Assembly: GCF_019890615.1 (NCBI RefSeq)
Contig: NZ_JAINVZ010000002.1
Location: forward strand, 248,001-312,000
DNA: 64,000 bases
Direction: 5' to 3'
Origin: Streptantibioticus parmotrematis
Lineage (GTDB): Bacteria; Actinomycetota; Actinomycetes; Streptomycetales; Streptomycetaceae
The position numbers and the translations under genes were made by a program. The notes under the pieces were generated by a model. It worked only from the letters and a program-made list of their open reading frames with translations, was not told where the DNA came from and made no database searches. Within the stretch, counting starts at the first letter, position 1; every line of letters begins with the position of its first letter. Below are positions 10,794 through 18,857 of the stretch, piece after piece.

Positions 10794-11118
10794 GGCGGAG
10801 TGTCACGTCTGCGCCGCTGCGCGGCTTGAGGGGGCGGAGGCGGGGGCCCCGGTGCTGCGCACCTCGCTGATGCCCGGGCGCTGCGCGCCCGGAACGTGGC
10901 GGCCCGGGGGCGTCCCTTGCCGGATTACTTGTCACGTCGTTGTCTCCGGCAAGGAATTCCACCGCCAAAGTCCTTGCCGGAGACAACGGTGAAGCAAGCG
11001 ATTCGGGAACCATGCCTCCTACGGCCGCGCAGCGGCCGGTGTCGGCAGGTGCGCAGCACCTAGGCCCCCCGCCTCCGCCCCCTCAAGCCGCGCAGCGGCG
11101 CAGAAGAAGCACTCCGCC
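10794..11118. repeat. 325-bp imperfect palindromic element with long inverted terminal arms and a central hairpin
   Basis: The outer arms GGCGGAGTG (10794-10802) and CACTCCGCC (11110-11118) pair. After a 6-nt asymmetry, arms of about 56 nt (10809-10864 with 11047-11103) pair almost perfectly. At the centre is a perfect 17-bp stem (10939-10955 with 10971-10987, arm GTTGTCTCCGGCAAGGA) and a 15-nt loop. Smaller hairpins lie between. It fills most of the 490-bp gap between the enoyl-CoA hydratase and GGDEF genes, has no coding potential, and looks like a MITE-type non-autonomous element. Confidence 0.75.
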
Positions 11119-11246
11119 CCCGAGAGCCGCCCGCCCCATCACTGCTCTGTTCAGCCCTAACGCACCGTCACGCGAGTCAAAACCTCCCGGATGTCCTTAG
11201 CCTTGGGAGACCGAACGACGAACGGCGCGACGGAGGGCGGTGAGCG

Positions 11247-12410
11247 GTGAGCGCGGAGATGGTGGGTGACGGGCGGATGATGGCCGTCGTGGGGCTCGCC
11301 CAGGCCGTGGCGACGGCGCAGACGCCCCTGGACGCGGCGTGCGCGGCCGTCGGGCGCGCGCGCACCGCCCTGCGCGGCACGTTCGCCGCCGTCTCGGTGT
11401 GGGAGCGGGAGTCCGGGCAGCTGCGGGTGCTGGTCAACGACGGCGACCTCGCTCCGGGCGAGGAGCCGCTGCCCACCGACGAGACCTATCCGGTCAACGA
11501 CTTCCCCGAGGTCGTGGAGTACCTGCACGACGAGTGGGCCGGCGGCGGCGAGCCGCACGCGTGGGTGGAGACCGTGGACGGCGCGGGCGCGGGCGCGTAC
11601 CCGCACCAGAGGGTCGCCGCCCTGCGCCGCAGGGGCCGGGGGTGCTGCGTGGTCGCCCCGATCGTGCTGCACGGGCGGGCCTGGGGCGAGCTGTACGTCG
11701 CCCGCGAGCCGGGCGCGCGGATCTTCGACCGGGCGGACGCGGAGTTCGCCACCGTGCTGGCCGCCGTGATCGCGGCCGGGATCGCGCAGACCGAGCGGCT
11801 GGAGGAGGTGCGCAGGCTCGCGTTCACCGACCCGCTCACCGGGCTCGCCAACCGGCGGGCGGTCGACGCCCGGCTGGACCAGGCGCTGGAGCGCCACCGG
11901 CAGCAGGGCACCCCGGTCAGCCTGGTGGTCTGCGACCTGAACGGGCTCAAGCGGGTCAACGACACCCTCGGCCACGAGGTCGGCGACAAGCTGCTGGTCG
12001 GCTTCGGCTCGGTGCTGTCGCTGTGCGGCGCGATGCTGCCCGGCAGCCTCGCGGCCCGACTGGGCGGCGACGAGTTCTGCCTGCTGGCGGAGGGGTGCGA
12101 GGCGGCCGAGGTGGAGAAGGCGGCGGTCGAGCTGTGCTCCCGGGCGCGCTGGCTGGGCCTGGGCGACGGGGTGGCGGTGGGCATGGCGTCCACCGACTCG
12201 CCGGCCGGGCCGGTGCGCTCGGCGCGGCGGCTGTTCCGGCTGGCGGACGCGGCGCAGTACCGCGCCAAGGCGGAACGATCCGCCAGGCCGGTGGTCGCCG
12301 GGCGCGCGGTGGCCGAACTGGCGGACTCCACGCCGTCCCGCCCGGACGAGCGGCGCAGCTTCCGGGGGCGTCGGCCGCGTAACGGTTCCCGGCCGGGTCG
12401 TGACAGCTAA
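11247..12410 (+). CDS. GAF-GGDEF diguanylate cyclase
   Basis: Makes cyclic di-GMP, which controls Streptomyces development. Residues 10-180 form a GAF-like sensory domain, and about 190-345 the GGDEF domain with an intact LGGDEF signature and the upstream FTDPLTGLANRRAVDARL motif. The residues five positions upstream of GGDEF are not Arg-x-x-Asp, so no product-inhibition I-site is seen. GTG at 11247 has GGAGGG nine bases upstream. There is no membrane segment. By position it corresponds to the S. coelicolor protein I recall as CdgE (SCO4931). Confidence 0.9.
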   Translation: MSAEMVGDGRMMAVVGLAQAVATAQTPLDAACAAVGRARTALRGTFAAVSVWERESGQLRVLVNDGDLAPGEEPLPTDETYPVNDFPEVVEYLHDEWAGGGEPHAWVETVDGAGAGAYPHQRVAALRRRGRGCCVVAPIVLHGRAWGELYVAREPGARIFDRADAEFATVLAAVIAAGIAQTERLEEVRRLAFTDPLTGLANRRAVDARLDQALERHRQQGTPVSLVVCDLNGLKRVNDTLGHEVGDKLLVGFGSVLSLCGAMLPGSLAARLGGDEFCLLAEGCEAAEVEKAAVELCSRARWLGLGDGVAVGMASTDSPAGPVRSARRLFRLADAAQYRAKAERSARPVVAGRAVAELADSTPSRPDERRSFRGRRPRNGSRPGRDS

Positions 12411-12436
12411 CGATTCACTGTCTATGGTTCGTGAAT

Positions 12437-13993
12437 ATGAATATGCACAGTGTGGTCTTGGGATCGTCGGGGACCAGCGCGGACGACGTGCTGGCGGTGG
12501 CGCGGGGTGCCGCGCGCGTCGAGCTGTCCGCCGAGGCGCTGGAGGGCATCGCCGCCTCGCGCGCGGTCATCGACGAGCTGGCGGCGTCCTCCCGTCCGGT
12601 CTACGGCGTCTCGACCGGCTTCGGCGCGCTCGCGGTCATGCACATCGGTCCCGAGCTGCGCGCGCAGTTGCAGCGCTCCATCGTCCGTTCGCACGCGGCC
12701 GGGATGGGCCCGCGGGTCGAGCGCGAGGTCGTGCGGGCGCTGATGTTCCTGCGCCTGAAGACGCTGGCCTCGGGCCGTACCGGCGTGCGGCCGGTGGTCG
12801 CCGAGACCATGGCGGCGATCCTCAACGCCGGGATCACCCCGGTGGTCCACGAGTACGGCTCGCTGGGCTGTTCCGGCGACCTGGCGCCGTTGTCGCACTG
12901 TGCGCTGACCCTGATGGGCGAGGGCGAGGCCGAGGGCCCGGACGGCGTGGTGCGCCCGTCCGGCGAGCTGCTCGCCGAGCACGGCATCGAGCCGGTCGAG
13001 CTGCGCGAGAAGGAGGGCCTGGCGCTGCTCAACGGCACCGACGGCATGCTCGGCATGCTGCTGATGGCCGCTTCCGACCTGGCCACGCTCTTCAGCTCCG
13101 CCGACGTCACCGCCGCGCTGTCCCTGGAGGCGCTGCTCGGCACCGACAAAGTGCTCGCCCCCGAGCTGCACGCCATCCGCCCGCACCCCGGCCAGGCCGC
13201 CAGCGCCGAGAACATGCGCCGGGTGCTGGAGGGCTCCAGCCTCACCGGCCACCACCAGGACGCCGCCCCCCGCGTGCAGGACGCGTACTCCATCCGCTGT
13301 GCGCCGCAGGTCGCGGGCGCCGGCCGGGACACCCTGGCGCACGCCCGCCTGGTCGCCGACCGCGAGCTGGCCGCCGCCGTGGACAACCCGGTGGTGCTGC
13401 CGGACGGCCGTATCGAGTCCAACGGCAACTTCCACGGCGCGCCCGTCGCGTACGTGCTGGACTTCCTGGCGATCGCCGCCGCCGACCTCGGCTCGATAGC
13501 GGAGCGGCGCACCGACCGCCTGCTGGACAAGAACCGCTCGCACGGCCTGCCGCCGTTCCTCGCCGACGACCCGGGCGTCGACTCCGGCCTGATGATCGCC
13601 CAGTACACCCAGGCGGCGCTGGTCAGCGAGAACAAGCGGCTCGCGGTACCGGCCTCCGCCGACTCCATCCCGTCCTCCGCGATGCAGGAGGACCACGTCT
13701 CCATGGGCTGGTCGGCCGCCCGCAAGCTGCGCCTGGCGGTGGACAACCTGGCCCGGATCGTCGCCGTCGAGCTGGTCGCCGCCACCCGCGCCATCGAGAT
13801 CCGCGAGCAGGCGCACGAGGAGGCCGCCGCCGCGCCCGCGACCCGCGCGGTCATCGAGGCCGCCCGCGCCGCCGGTGTGCAGGGCCCGGGCCGGGACCGT
13901 TTCCTGGCCCCGGACCTCGCGGCGGCCGAGGCGTTCGTCCGCTCCGGCGCCCTGGTGCGCGCCGCCGAGTCGGTCACCGGCCCGCTGGCGTAA
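12437..13993 (+). CDS. hutH: histidine ammonia-lyase
   Basis: Deaminates L-histidine to urocanate, the first step of histidine use. The 518 residues match the Streptomyces enzyme end to end, from MNMHSVVLGSSGTSADD to PVTGPLA. The prosthetic MIO group forms from the tripeptide in GSLGCSGDLAPLSH (about residues 140-153). Streptomyces histidases read Cys-Ser-Gly here, where most family members have Ala-Ser-Gly. ATG at 12437 is chosen because it aligns with the known N-terminus; GTG at 12431 and ATG at 12443 are alternatives. Only 26 bp separate it from the GGDEF gene. Confidence 0.96.
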   Translation: MNMHSVVLGSSGTSADDVLAVARGAARVELSAEALEGIAASRAVIDELAASSRPVYGVSTGFGALAVMHIGPELRAQLQRSIVRSHAAGMGPRVEREVVRALMFLRLKTLASGRTGVRPVVAETMAAILNAGITPVVHEYGSLGCSGDLAPLSHCALTLMGEGEAEGPDGVVRPSGELLAEHGIEPVELREKEGLALLNGTDGMLGMLLMAASDLATLFSSADVTAALSLEALLGTDKVLAPELHAIRPHPGQAASAENMRRVLEGSSLTGHHQDAAPRVQDAYSIRCAPQVAGAGRDTLAHARLVADRELAAAVDNPVVLPDGRIESNGNFHGAPVAYVLDFLAIAAADLGSIAERRTDRLLDKNRSHGLPPFLADDPGVDSGLMIAQYTQAALVSENKRLAVPASADSIPSSAMQEDHVSMGWSAARKLRLAVDNLARIVAVELVAATRAIEIREQAHEEAAAAPATRAVIEAARAAGVQGPGRDRFLAPDLAAAEAFVRSGALVRAAESVTGPLA

Positions 13994-14011
13994 CGGGCCG
14001 GGGCACACGCC

Positions 14012-14359
14012 TCAGAACAGGACGAGGGCGCGGCGCCTGGAGTACAGCAGGAGCGCCGCGCCCACGCCCAGGAAGGCGCTGCCGCCCACCAGGTACGGCG
14101 TGGTGTCGACGCTTCCGGTGTCGGCGAGCCCCGCGGCGGTGGCCGCGGCGGCGCCCCTGACGGTGTCCGCGGTGTGCCGGGTGGCCGCGGCGGTACCGGA
14201 CGACCGCGTGGAGGCGGTCGTCCCCGCCGAGGCGGCGGACGCCGTCGCGGAGTGCTCGGGATGCTCGACCGACGCGGACGCCGAGGGCACGAAACACAGG
14301 GCGGCGAGCAGTCCCCCCGCGACCGCGGTCGTGGTGGTGAGCGAACGGCGCGTGGCCAT
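14012..14359 (-). CDS. small LAxTG-type sortase substrate, surface protein
   Basis: 115 residues with an N-terminal signal peptide (MATRRSLTTTTAVAGGLL, cleavage likely after SASA near 29). A Ser/Thr/Ala-rich low-complexity stretch follows, then LADTG at 78-82, a hydrophobic helix (about 88-106) and an RRR tail. LAxTG is the signal recognised by class E sortases, which attach chaplins to the Streptomyces wall. An AAGGGGG ribosome site precedes the ATG. It converges on hutH. The role beyond surface display is unknown. Confidence 0.75.
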   Translation of the reverse strand: MATRRSLTTTTAVAGGLLAALCFVPSASASVEHPEHSATASAASAGTTASTRSSGTAAATRHTADTVRGAAAATAAGLADTGSVDTTPYLVGGSAFLGVGAALLLYSRRRALVLF

Positions 14360-14536
14360 GGAACCCCCTTGCAGATACGGCGAGTTCACCGTGGCGACGA
14401 TGTTAGTGAGATTCGAGCGCCGCTGGGAAGTCACCTGGTAATGCGCCCGCTCAGCGGCCCTCCGGCGGTGGTGAACGCCGCCGCGCCCGCCGTGTCCGGG
14501 CCACCGCGGGCGCCCCGGGCGCCTACCCTCCGTCGC

Positions 14537-14947
14537 ATGAGTACGGAGAACGAACCCCCCAACGGCGCCACGGAGACCGAGATCGAGACCGAGGCCGAGG
14601 GCGACGGCGCCCGCTACGTCCGCCTCCAGGTCGAACTGGTCCTGGAGCTGACCGACACCGGCGAACTGACCGGCGCCGCGCTGGACCAGATCACCGGCGA
14701 CGAGTTCATGCCCGACGACGAGCGGGCGCACGCCAGGGACGCCGTCCAGCGCGACGAGGCCGAGGCGCTCGCCTATCTGGTCGACCCTTTCGACCTGGTC
14801 ACCGGGGTCCCCGGGGTGGAACTCGTGCAGGCGTCGTGGAACAGCGCCCACACCGAGTACGACCCGGACGACGACGAGTGGGACCTGTGGGAGGACGAGG
14901 CCGACGACGAGGTTGACGAGGAGACCGAGGAGACCGAGGACGAGTAG
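14537..14947 (+). CDS. highly acidic conserved hypothetical protein
   Basis: 136 residues, rich in Glu/Asp. The central part (about 25-115: YVRLQVELVLELTDTGEL and similar) looks folded, and the last 30 residues are an acidic tail of Asp/Glu repeats. No known catalytic motif. ATG at 14537 is the first start after the divergent promoter of the surface-protein gene. A strong hairpin follows the stop codon, so this is probably a single-gene unit. Function unknown. Confidence 0.7.
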   Translation: MSTENEPPNGATETEIETEAEGDGARYVRLQVELVLELTDTGELTGAALDQITGDEFMPDDERAHARDAVQRDEAEALAYLVDPFDLVTGVPGVELVQASWNSAHTEYDPDDDEWDLWEDEADDEVDEETEETEDE

Positions 14948-14966
14948 GCCTCACAGGAGGCCCACA

Positions 14967-15001
14967 GGGCCCGTGACCAGCGAGAACGCGGTCACGGGCC
15001 C
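14967..15001 (+). terminator. hairpin terminator after the acidic protein gene
   Basis: A perfect 12-bp stem (GGGCCCGTGACC at 14967-14978 with 14990-15001) and an 11-nt loop, 20 bp beyond the stop codon. Confidence 0.7.
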
Positions 15002-15125
15002 CACGTGTGCCCGGGTGCGATTCCTCACAGAAACCCAGGGAACGGAACGGACCTATGGCCACAGATGTTCTCCTTTAGTGCGTCGGCGTGAAACCCGCGC
15101 AGTAGCCGTATGGATGGAGATAGGT

Positions 15126-16403
15126 GTGAAGTCCCCCTCGCAGGCCGGTCCCGGCACGTCCTCCGAGCAGCGCCGCCGGCGCGTCGCACGGCGCGGCGTC
15201 GCCACGGCGTCGGTGCTGCTCGGCGGCGCCCTCGCGCTCACCGCGTGCGGCGGATCGGGCTCGCACGCCGCGTCGAAGGCGACCGGTGCGGCCGCCGCCG
15301 ACTCGGCGCCCGCGAAGGACATCTCGCAGGCGAAGATCACCATCACCCCGAAGGACCGGAGCTCCGGCGCGAGCATCGCCGCCGACTCCAAGGTCACCGT
15401 GGCGGACGGCACCCTCACCCACGTGACGATGACCGAGGCCGTCAGCGGCAAGGCGGTGGCGGGCCGGATATCCGCCGACGGCAAGAGCTGGACGCCGGAC
15501 GACCGGCTGTCGCGTGCCACCCAGTACCGGATCTCCGCGAGCGCCAAGGACGCGGGAGGCCGCCCGGCGGACGCGAACGCGACGTTCACCACCGTCTCGC
15601 CCGCGCACAGCTTCATCGCGTACTACACGCCGGACGGCGGCTCCACGGTGGGCGTCGGCATGCCGGTCTCGCTCGACTTCGACAAGGCGATCACCGACAA
15701 GCGGGCCGTCGCCTCGCACATCTCGGTCTCCACCAGCAGCGGCCAGCGCGTGGTCGGTCACTGGTTCGGCGACCAGCGGCTCGACTTCCGGCCGCAGCAG
15801 TACTGGAAGCCCGGCTCCAAGGTCACCCTCAAGATGGACCTGGACAACGTCAAGGGCGCCTCCGGTCTCACCGGTGTGCAGAACAAGACCGTCACGTTCA
15901 CCGTGGGCCGTTCGCAGGTCTCCACGGTCGACGCCGCCACCCAGACCATGACGGTGGTCCGCGACGGCCGGGTGATCCGCACGATCCCGGTCTCCACCGG
16001 CAGCCCGCAGCACACCACGTACAACGGGCAGATGGTGATCTCCGAGAAGTACCAGCAGACTCGGATGAACGGCTCCACGGTCGGCTTCGGCGGGGAGTAC
16101 GACATCCCGGACGTGCCGCACGCGATGCGGTTGAGCGCGTCCGGCACCTTCATCCACGGCAACTACTGGTCCGCGCCGGGCATCTTCGGTTCGGCCGCGA
16201 CCAGCCACGGCTGCATCGGGATGCGCGACGTCAAGGGCGCGGGCGACCCGACGACCAACGCCGCGTGGTTCTACGGCAACTCGCTCGTGGGTGACGTGGT
16301 GATCGTCAAGAACTCCCACGACAAGACCATCGCGCCGGACAACGGGCTCAGCGACTGGAACATGCCGTGGAGCCAGTGGACCGCGGGCGGCGCCGCGTCC
16401 TGA
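15126..16403 (+). CDS. L,D-transpeptidase lipoprotein (Ig-like domains plus YkuD)
   Basis: Makes 3-3 peptidoglycan cross-links outside the membrane. The protein begins with an Arg-rich n-region and a lipobox LTAC (Cys41), so it is lipid-anchored. Two Ig-like domains occupy about 60-285, and the YkuD domain carries His344 and the SHGC motif with catalytic Cys363. GTG at 15126 is preferred because GGAG lies 6 bp upstream; ATG at 15114 is an alternative. The 425 residues agree with actinobacterial Ldt proteins such as LdtMt2. No partner gene is adjacent. Confidence 0.93.
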   Translation: MKSPSQAGPGTSSEQRRRRVARRGVATASVLLGGALALTACGGSGSHAASKATGAAAADSAPAKDISQAKITITPKDRSSGASIAADSKVTVADGTLTHVTMTEAVSGKAVAGRISADGKSWTPDDRLSRATQYRISASAKDAGGRPADANATFTTVSPAHSFIAYYTPDGGSTVGVGMPVSLDFDKAITDKRAVASHISVSTSSGQRVVGHWFGDQRLDFRPQQYWKPGSKVTLKMDLDNVKGASGLTGVQNKTVTFTVGRSQVSTVDAATQTMTVVRDGRVIRTIPVSTGSPQHTTYNGQMVISEKYQQTRMNGSTVGFGGEYDIPDVPHAMRLSASGTFIHGNYWSAPGIFGSAATSHGCIGMRDVKGAGDPTTNAAWFYGNSLVGDVVIVKNSHDKTIAPDNGLSDWNMPWSQWTAGGAAS

Positions 16404-16480
16404 CGGCCCGTCAGGCTTTTTAGGGGGGGTCGGTTCACCCTGGTGGTACGGACCGGCGCGCCCCGTGAGCGCCGGATCTT

Positions 16481-16517
16481 CTCACCGCGGTCTCATCCAC
16501 GCCTCAGCGACCCCTCA
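16481..16517 (+). promoter_or_regulatory. four CTCA direct repeats at exact 11-bp spacing, OmpR/PhoB-type box
   Basis: CTCA begins at 16481, 16492, 16503 and 16514. This gives a helically phased run upstream of a possible -10 TAAGCT (16529-16534) and the permease start at 16577. Direct repeats with 11-bp period are the usual binding sites of OmpR-family response regulators. The cognate regulator is not in this window. Confidence 0.6.
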
Positions 16518-16576
16518 CCGCCGCTCCCTAAGCTGGGGTGCGGGAGCGGTGGGCGGCGGCACTGGCGAGGGTTGGG

Positions 16577-18070
16577 ATGTTCTTCACCTGTCTACGGCGT
16601 GAGCTGCGACGTCCTGGCAGGCGCGTGCTCGCGGTGATGGCGGGGCTCGCCCTCGCCGTCGCCCTCGTCCTCACCACCTGCGCGCTGCGCGCCGGAACGC
16701 AGCGGGCCCGCGACGAGGTGCTGCGTTCCGCGTACGGCACCGGCACCGATCTGACGGTGACGCGGGCCGCGCCGGGCGACGGCGGCGCTCCCGGGCTGGA
16801 GTTCGCGGCCCGCGTCGGCCCCACCACCCGCGACGGCGACCGCGTCACCGTGCGGGGGCCCGCGCCGCTGGACGCCTCGGCGGTCGCGAAGGTCGCCGCG
16901 CAGCCCGGGGTGGCGCGGGCGGCGGGCGGCCTGGCGCTCGACGTCACCGCGACGCACGGCGACACCGCGACGCACGGCGACACCGCGACGCACGGCGACA
17001 CCGCGACCCACGGCGGCCGAGCGACGCACGGCGGCGGCGCACAGCTGAGCGCGTACGGCGTGGACGTGACCGCGCCGGGTCTCGGACCGCTGAGCGCCTC
17101 CACGATCACTCGCGGCACCGCCTTCACCGCCGCGCAGGGCGACGAGCCCGTCGCGGTGGCCGACAGCGGCTACGCCCTGGCCCACCATCTCGGCATCGGC
17201 TCGTCGGTGACGCTGGCCGGGACCGCGTACCGGATCGTCGGCATCGCCACCACGTCCGACAGCACCGCCCCCGCGCAGCTCTACCTCCCCCTGCGACGCG
17301 CCCAGGCCCTCGCCGGCACACCCGGAGCGGTCGGCACGGTCTACGTCACGGTGTCGCAGGAGCCGGCCGGTGCGGCGGGTGCGGCGGGTGCGGCGGCCAC
17401 GGCCTCGGGCGACCCGGCGCAGGGGGTGGCCGCCGCGATCCGTGCCGCCCTGCCCGGCACCACCGTCTCCACCTCCGCCGACCTCGCCGCGGGCGTCAGC
17501 GGCCCGCTGGCCACCACCTACCGCTGGACGTCAGGACCCGGCGGCTGGGCCGCGTTCGGCGTGGCGGCGGCCGCCGTCGTGGCCGCCGCGGTCCTGATGG
17601 CCTCCGCGATCGGCCGACGCGAGCGGGGGTACGCGACGCTGCGCGCCCTCGGCTGGGGGCGCGCCCGGATCGCCCGGCAGGCGGTCGGTCTGGCGGGCGC
17701 GACCGGTCTGATCGGCGCCGCCGCCGGGCTGGCCCTCGGCCTGACCGCCACCCGCCTGCTCACCGCGATCGGACCCACGCTCACCGCCCGCCCCTCCGGC
17801 TCCGGCGCCTCCCACACCCGGGCCGGAGACCTCGCGGCGGTCGCCGGTTCCCCCGGCGACCTCGACGGCTTGCACGCCGTCACCCGCGGCGCGGGGCACA
17901 CGGGCGGCCGGGCCCTGAGCGTCGCCCTGACCGCGCCCGTCTCCTCCTCCCTGATCGCGCTCGCCGCCGTCCTCGCGCTGGGCGCCGCCCTGCTCGTGGC
18001 GGCCTGCGGCGCCTGGCGGGTGGGCCGGCCGCGACCGGTGAGCGCGGCACGCGCCTCGGCACGGCCGTAG
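16577..18070 (+). CDS. ABC transporter permease, FtsX/MacB type
   Basis: 497 residues. An N-terminal helix (about 17-35) is followed by a large extracytoplasmic region (about 40-310). An FtsX domain of three helices (about 335-360, 375-400 and 455-480) has the cytoplasmic motif GRRERGYATLRALGWGRARI. Such permeases couple ATP hydrolysis to envelope work or drug/peptide export rather than import. It forms an operon with the ATPase 9 bp downstream. ATG at 16577 has a GAGGG site; GTG at 16538 would add 13 residues. The extracytoplasmic part contains a tandem repeat of His-Gly-Asp-Thr-Ala-Thr units (see the repeat feature). Confidence 0.85.
   Translation: MFFTCLRRELRRPGRRVLAVMAGLALAVALVLTTCALRAGTQRARDEVLRSAYGTGTDLTVTRAAPGDGGAPGLEFAARVGPTTRDGDRVTVRGPAPLDASAVAKVAAQPGVARAAGGLALDVTATHGDTATHGDTATHGDTATHGGRATHGGGAQLSAYGVDVTAPGLGPLSASTITRGTAFTAAQGDEPVAVADSGYALAHHLGIGSSVTLAGTAYRIVGIATTSDSTAPAQLYLPLRRAQALAGTPGAVGTVYVTVSQEPAGAAGAAGAAATASGDPAQGVAAAIRAALPGTTVSTSADLAAGVSGPLATTYRWTSGPGGWAAFGVAAAAVVAAAVLMASAIGRRERGYATLRALGWGRARIARQAVGLAGATGLIGAAAGLALGLTATRLLTAIGPTLTARPSGSGASHTRAGDLAAVAGSPGDLDGLHAVTRGAGHTGGRALSVALTAPVSSSLIALAAVLALGAALLVAACGAWRVGRPRPVSAARASARP
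16946..17035 (+). repeat. five tandem copies of an 18-bp unit within the permease gene
   Basis: Three identical copies of ACCGCGACGCACGGCGAC are followed by two diverged ones, adding six residues per unit (Thr-Ala-Thr-His-Gly-Asp). The number is a multiple of three, so the frame is kept. His/Asp-rich periodic sequence outside the membrane could bind metal, or may only be replication slippage. Confidence 0.85.
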
Positions 18071-18079
18071 GCTGCCGCG

Positions 18080-18808
18080 ATGGGATCACCCATGTACCGG
18101 CTGACCGCCGTCACCAAGCGCTACGGGCCGGCCGACGACACGGTCGAAGGGCTCAGCGACGTCACGCTGTCCGTCCCCCGGGGCGGGCAGCTCGTCGTGC
18201 AGGGCCCGCCCGGCGGCGGCAAGTCCACGCTGCTGCGGCTGCTCGGCGGCCTCGACCGCCCGACCGAGGGCACCGTCGAACTGGACGGCACGGACCTGGC
18301 CGCGCTGGACGACGGCACGTTGGCCGCCGTACGCGCCGAGCACATCGGATTCGTCCCGCGCCGTGCGCACCTGCTGCCCGCGCTGACCGCCCGGCAGAAC
18401 GTGGAGGCCGCCCTCGTGCCGCTCGGCGTACGGCGCGGCGAACGGCGGACGCGGGCGGCGCGGGCGCTGGAATGGGCCGGTCTCGGCGCTCGACTGCGGT
18501 GCGTACCGGCCGAGTTGACGCCCGCCGAACGGCAACGGGTGGCGGTCGCCCGGGCCGTGGTGAAGCGACCGAAGGTGCTGTTGGCCGACGAGCCGACCGG
18601 GGGCCTCGGCCGACAGGACGCCGCGGAGGTGCTGGCGCTGCTGGAGGCCGCCCGCCATGCCGACGCCGTCCCGGAACCGGGGTACGTCCCGACGCTGGTG
18701 ATGGTCACGCACGACTCGGCGACCGCGCGCCGGGCACCCCGGCTGGCGGTGCTCAGGCGGGGGCGCGTCGAGCTGACGGAGCGCGAGGGCGGGGACGCGT
18801 CGAGCTGA
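18080..18808 (+). CDS. ABC transporter ATP-binding protein, LolD/MacB type
   Basis: Energises the permease encoded just upstream. Of 242 residues, Walker A is QGPPGGGKST (41-50), Walker B VLLADEPTGGL (about 170) and the H-loop VMVTHD (about 212). The signature is unusual: ELTPAERQRVAVARA in place of LSGGQ, so the two glycines are lost. ATP hydrolysis may be weak or need another subunit. The C-terminus ends within a 32-bp tandem duplication whose second copy shifts the frame and supplies the stop. Confidence 0.88.
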   Translation: MGSPMYRLTAVTKRYGPADDTVEGLSDVTLSVPRGGQLVVQGPPGGGKSTLLRLLGGLDRPTEGTVELDGTDLAALDDGTLAAVRAEHIGFVPRRAHLLPALTARQNVEAALVPLGVRRGERRTRAARALEWAGLGARLRCVPAELTPAERQRVAVARAVVKRPKVLLADEPTGGLGRQDAAEVLALLEAARHADAVPEPGYVPTLVMVTHDSATARRAPRLAVLRRGRVELTEREGGDASS

Positions 18809-18827
18809 CCGAGCGCGAGGGCGGGGG
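18764..18827 (+). repeat. 32-bp tandem duplication across the ATPase stop codon
   Basis: CGCGTCGAGCTGAC begins at 18764 and again at 18796, and the copies agree over about 30 bp. As 32 is not a multiple of three, the second copy is read in another frame and its CGAGCTGAC gives the TGA stop. The gene end was therefore reshaped by the duplication. Confidence 0.75.
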
Positions 18828-18857
18828 CGCGACGGGCGGATGACGCGAGTGGGTCGC

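Noticed and set aside
7774-11013. 1079-codon open frame on the minus strand
   Set aside because: It is antisense to birA, the nucleotide cyclase and the enoyl-CoA hydratase, all with clear family motifs; long antisense frames are normal in DNA this GC-rich.
12437-13993. Cys-Ser-Gly instead of Ala-Ser-Gly in the histidase active site, thought to be a defect
   Set aside because: Streptomyces histidases are known to have Cys-Ser-Gly there; the MIO group still forms.
12400-14160. 586-codon plus-strand frame over hutH
   Set aside because: Arg/Gly/Pro-rich shadow of the histidine ammonia-lyase frame.
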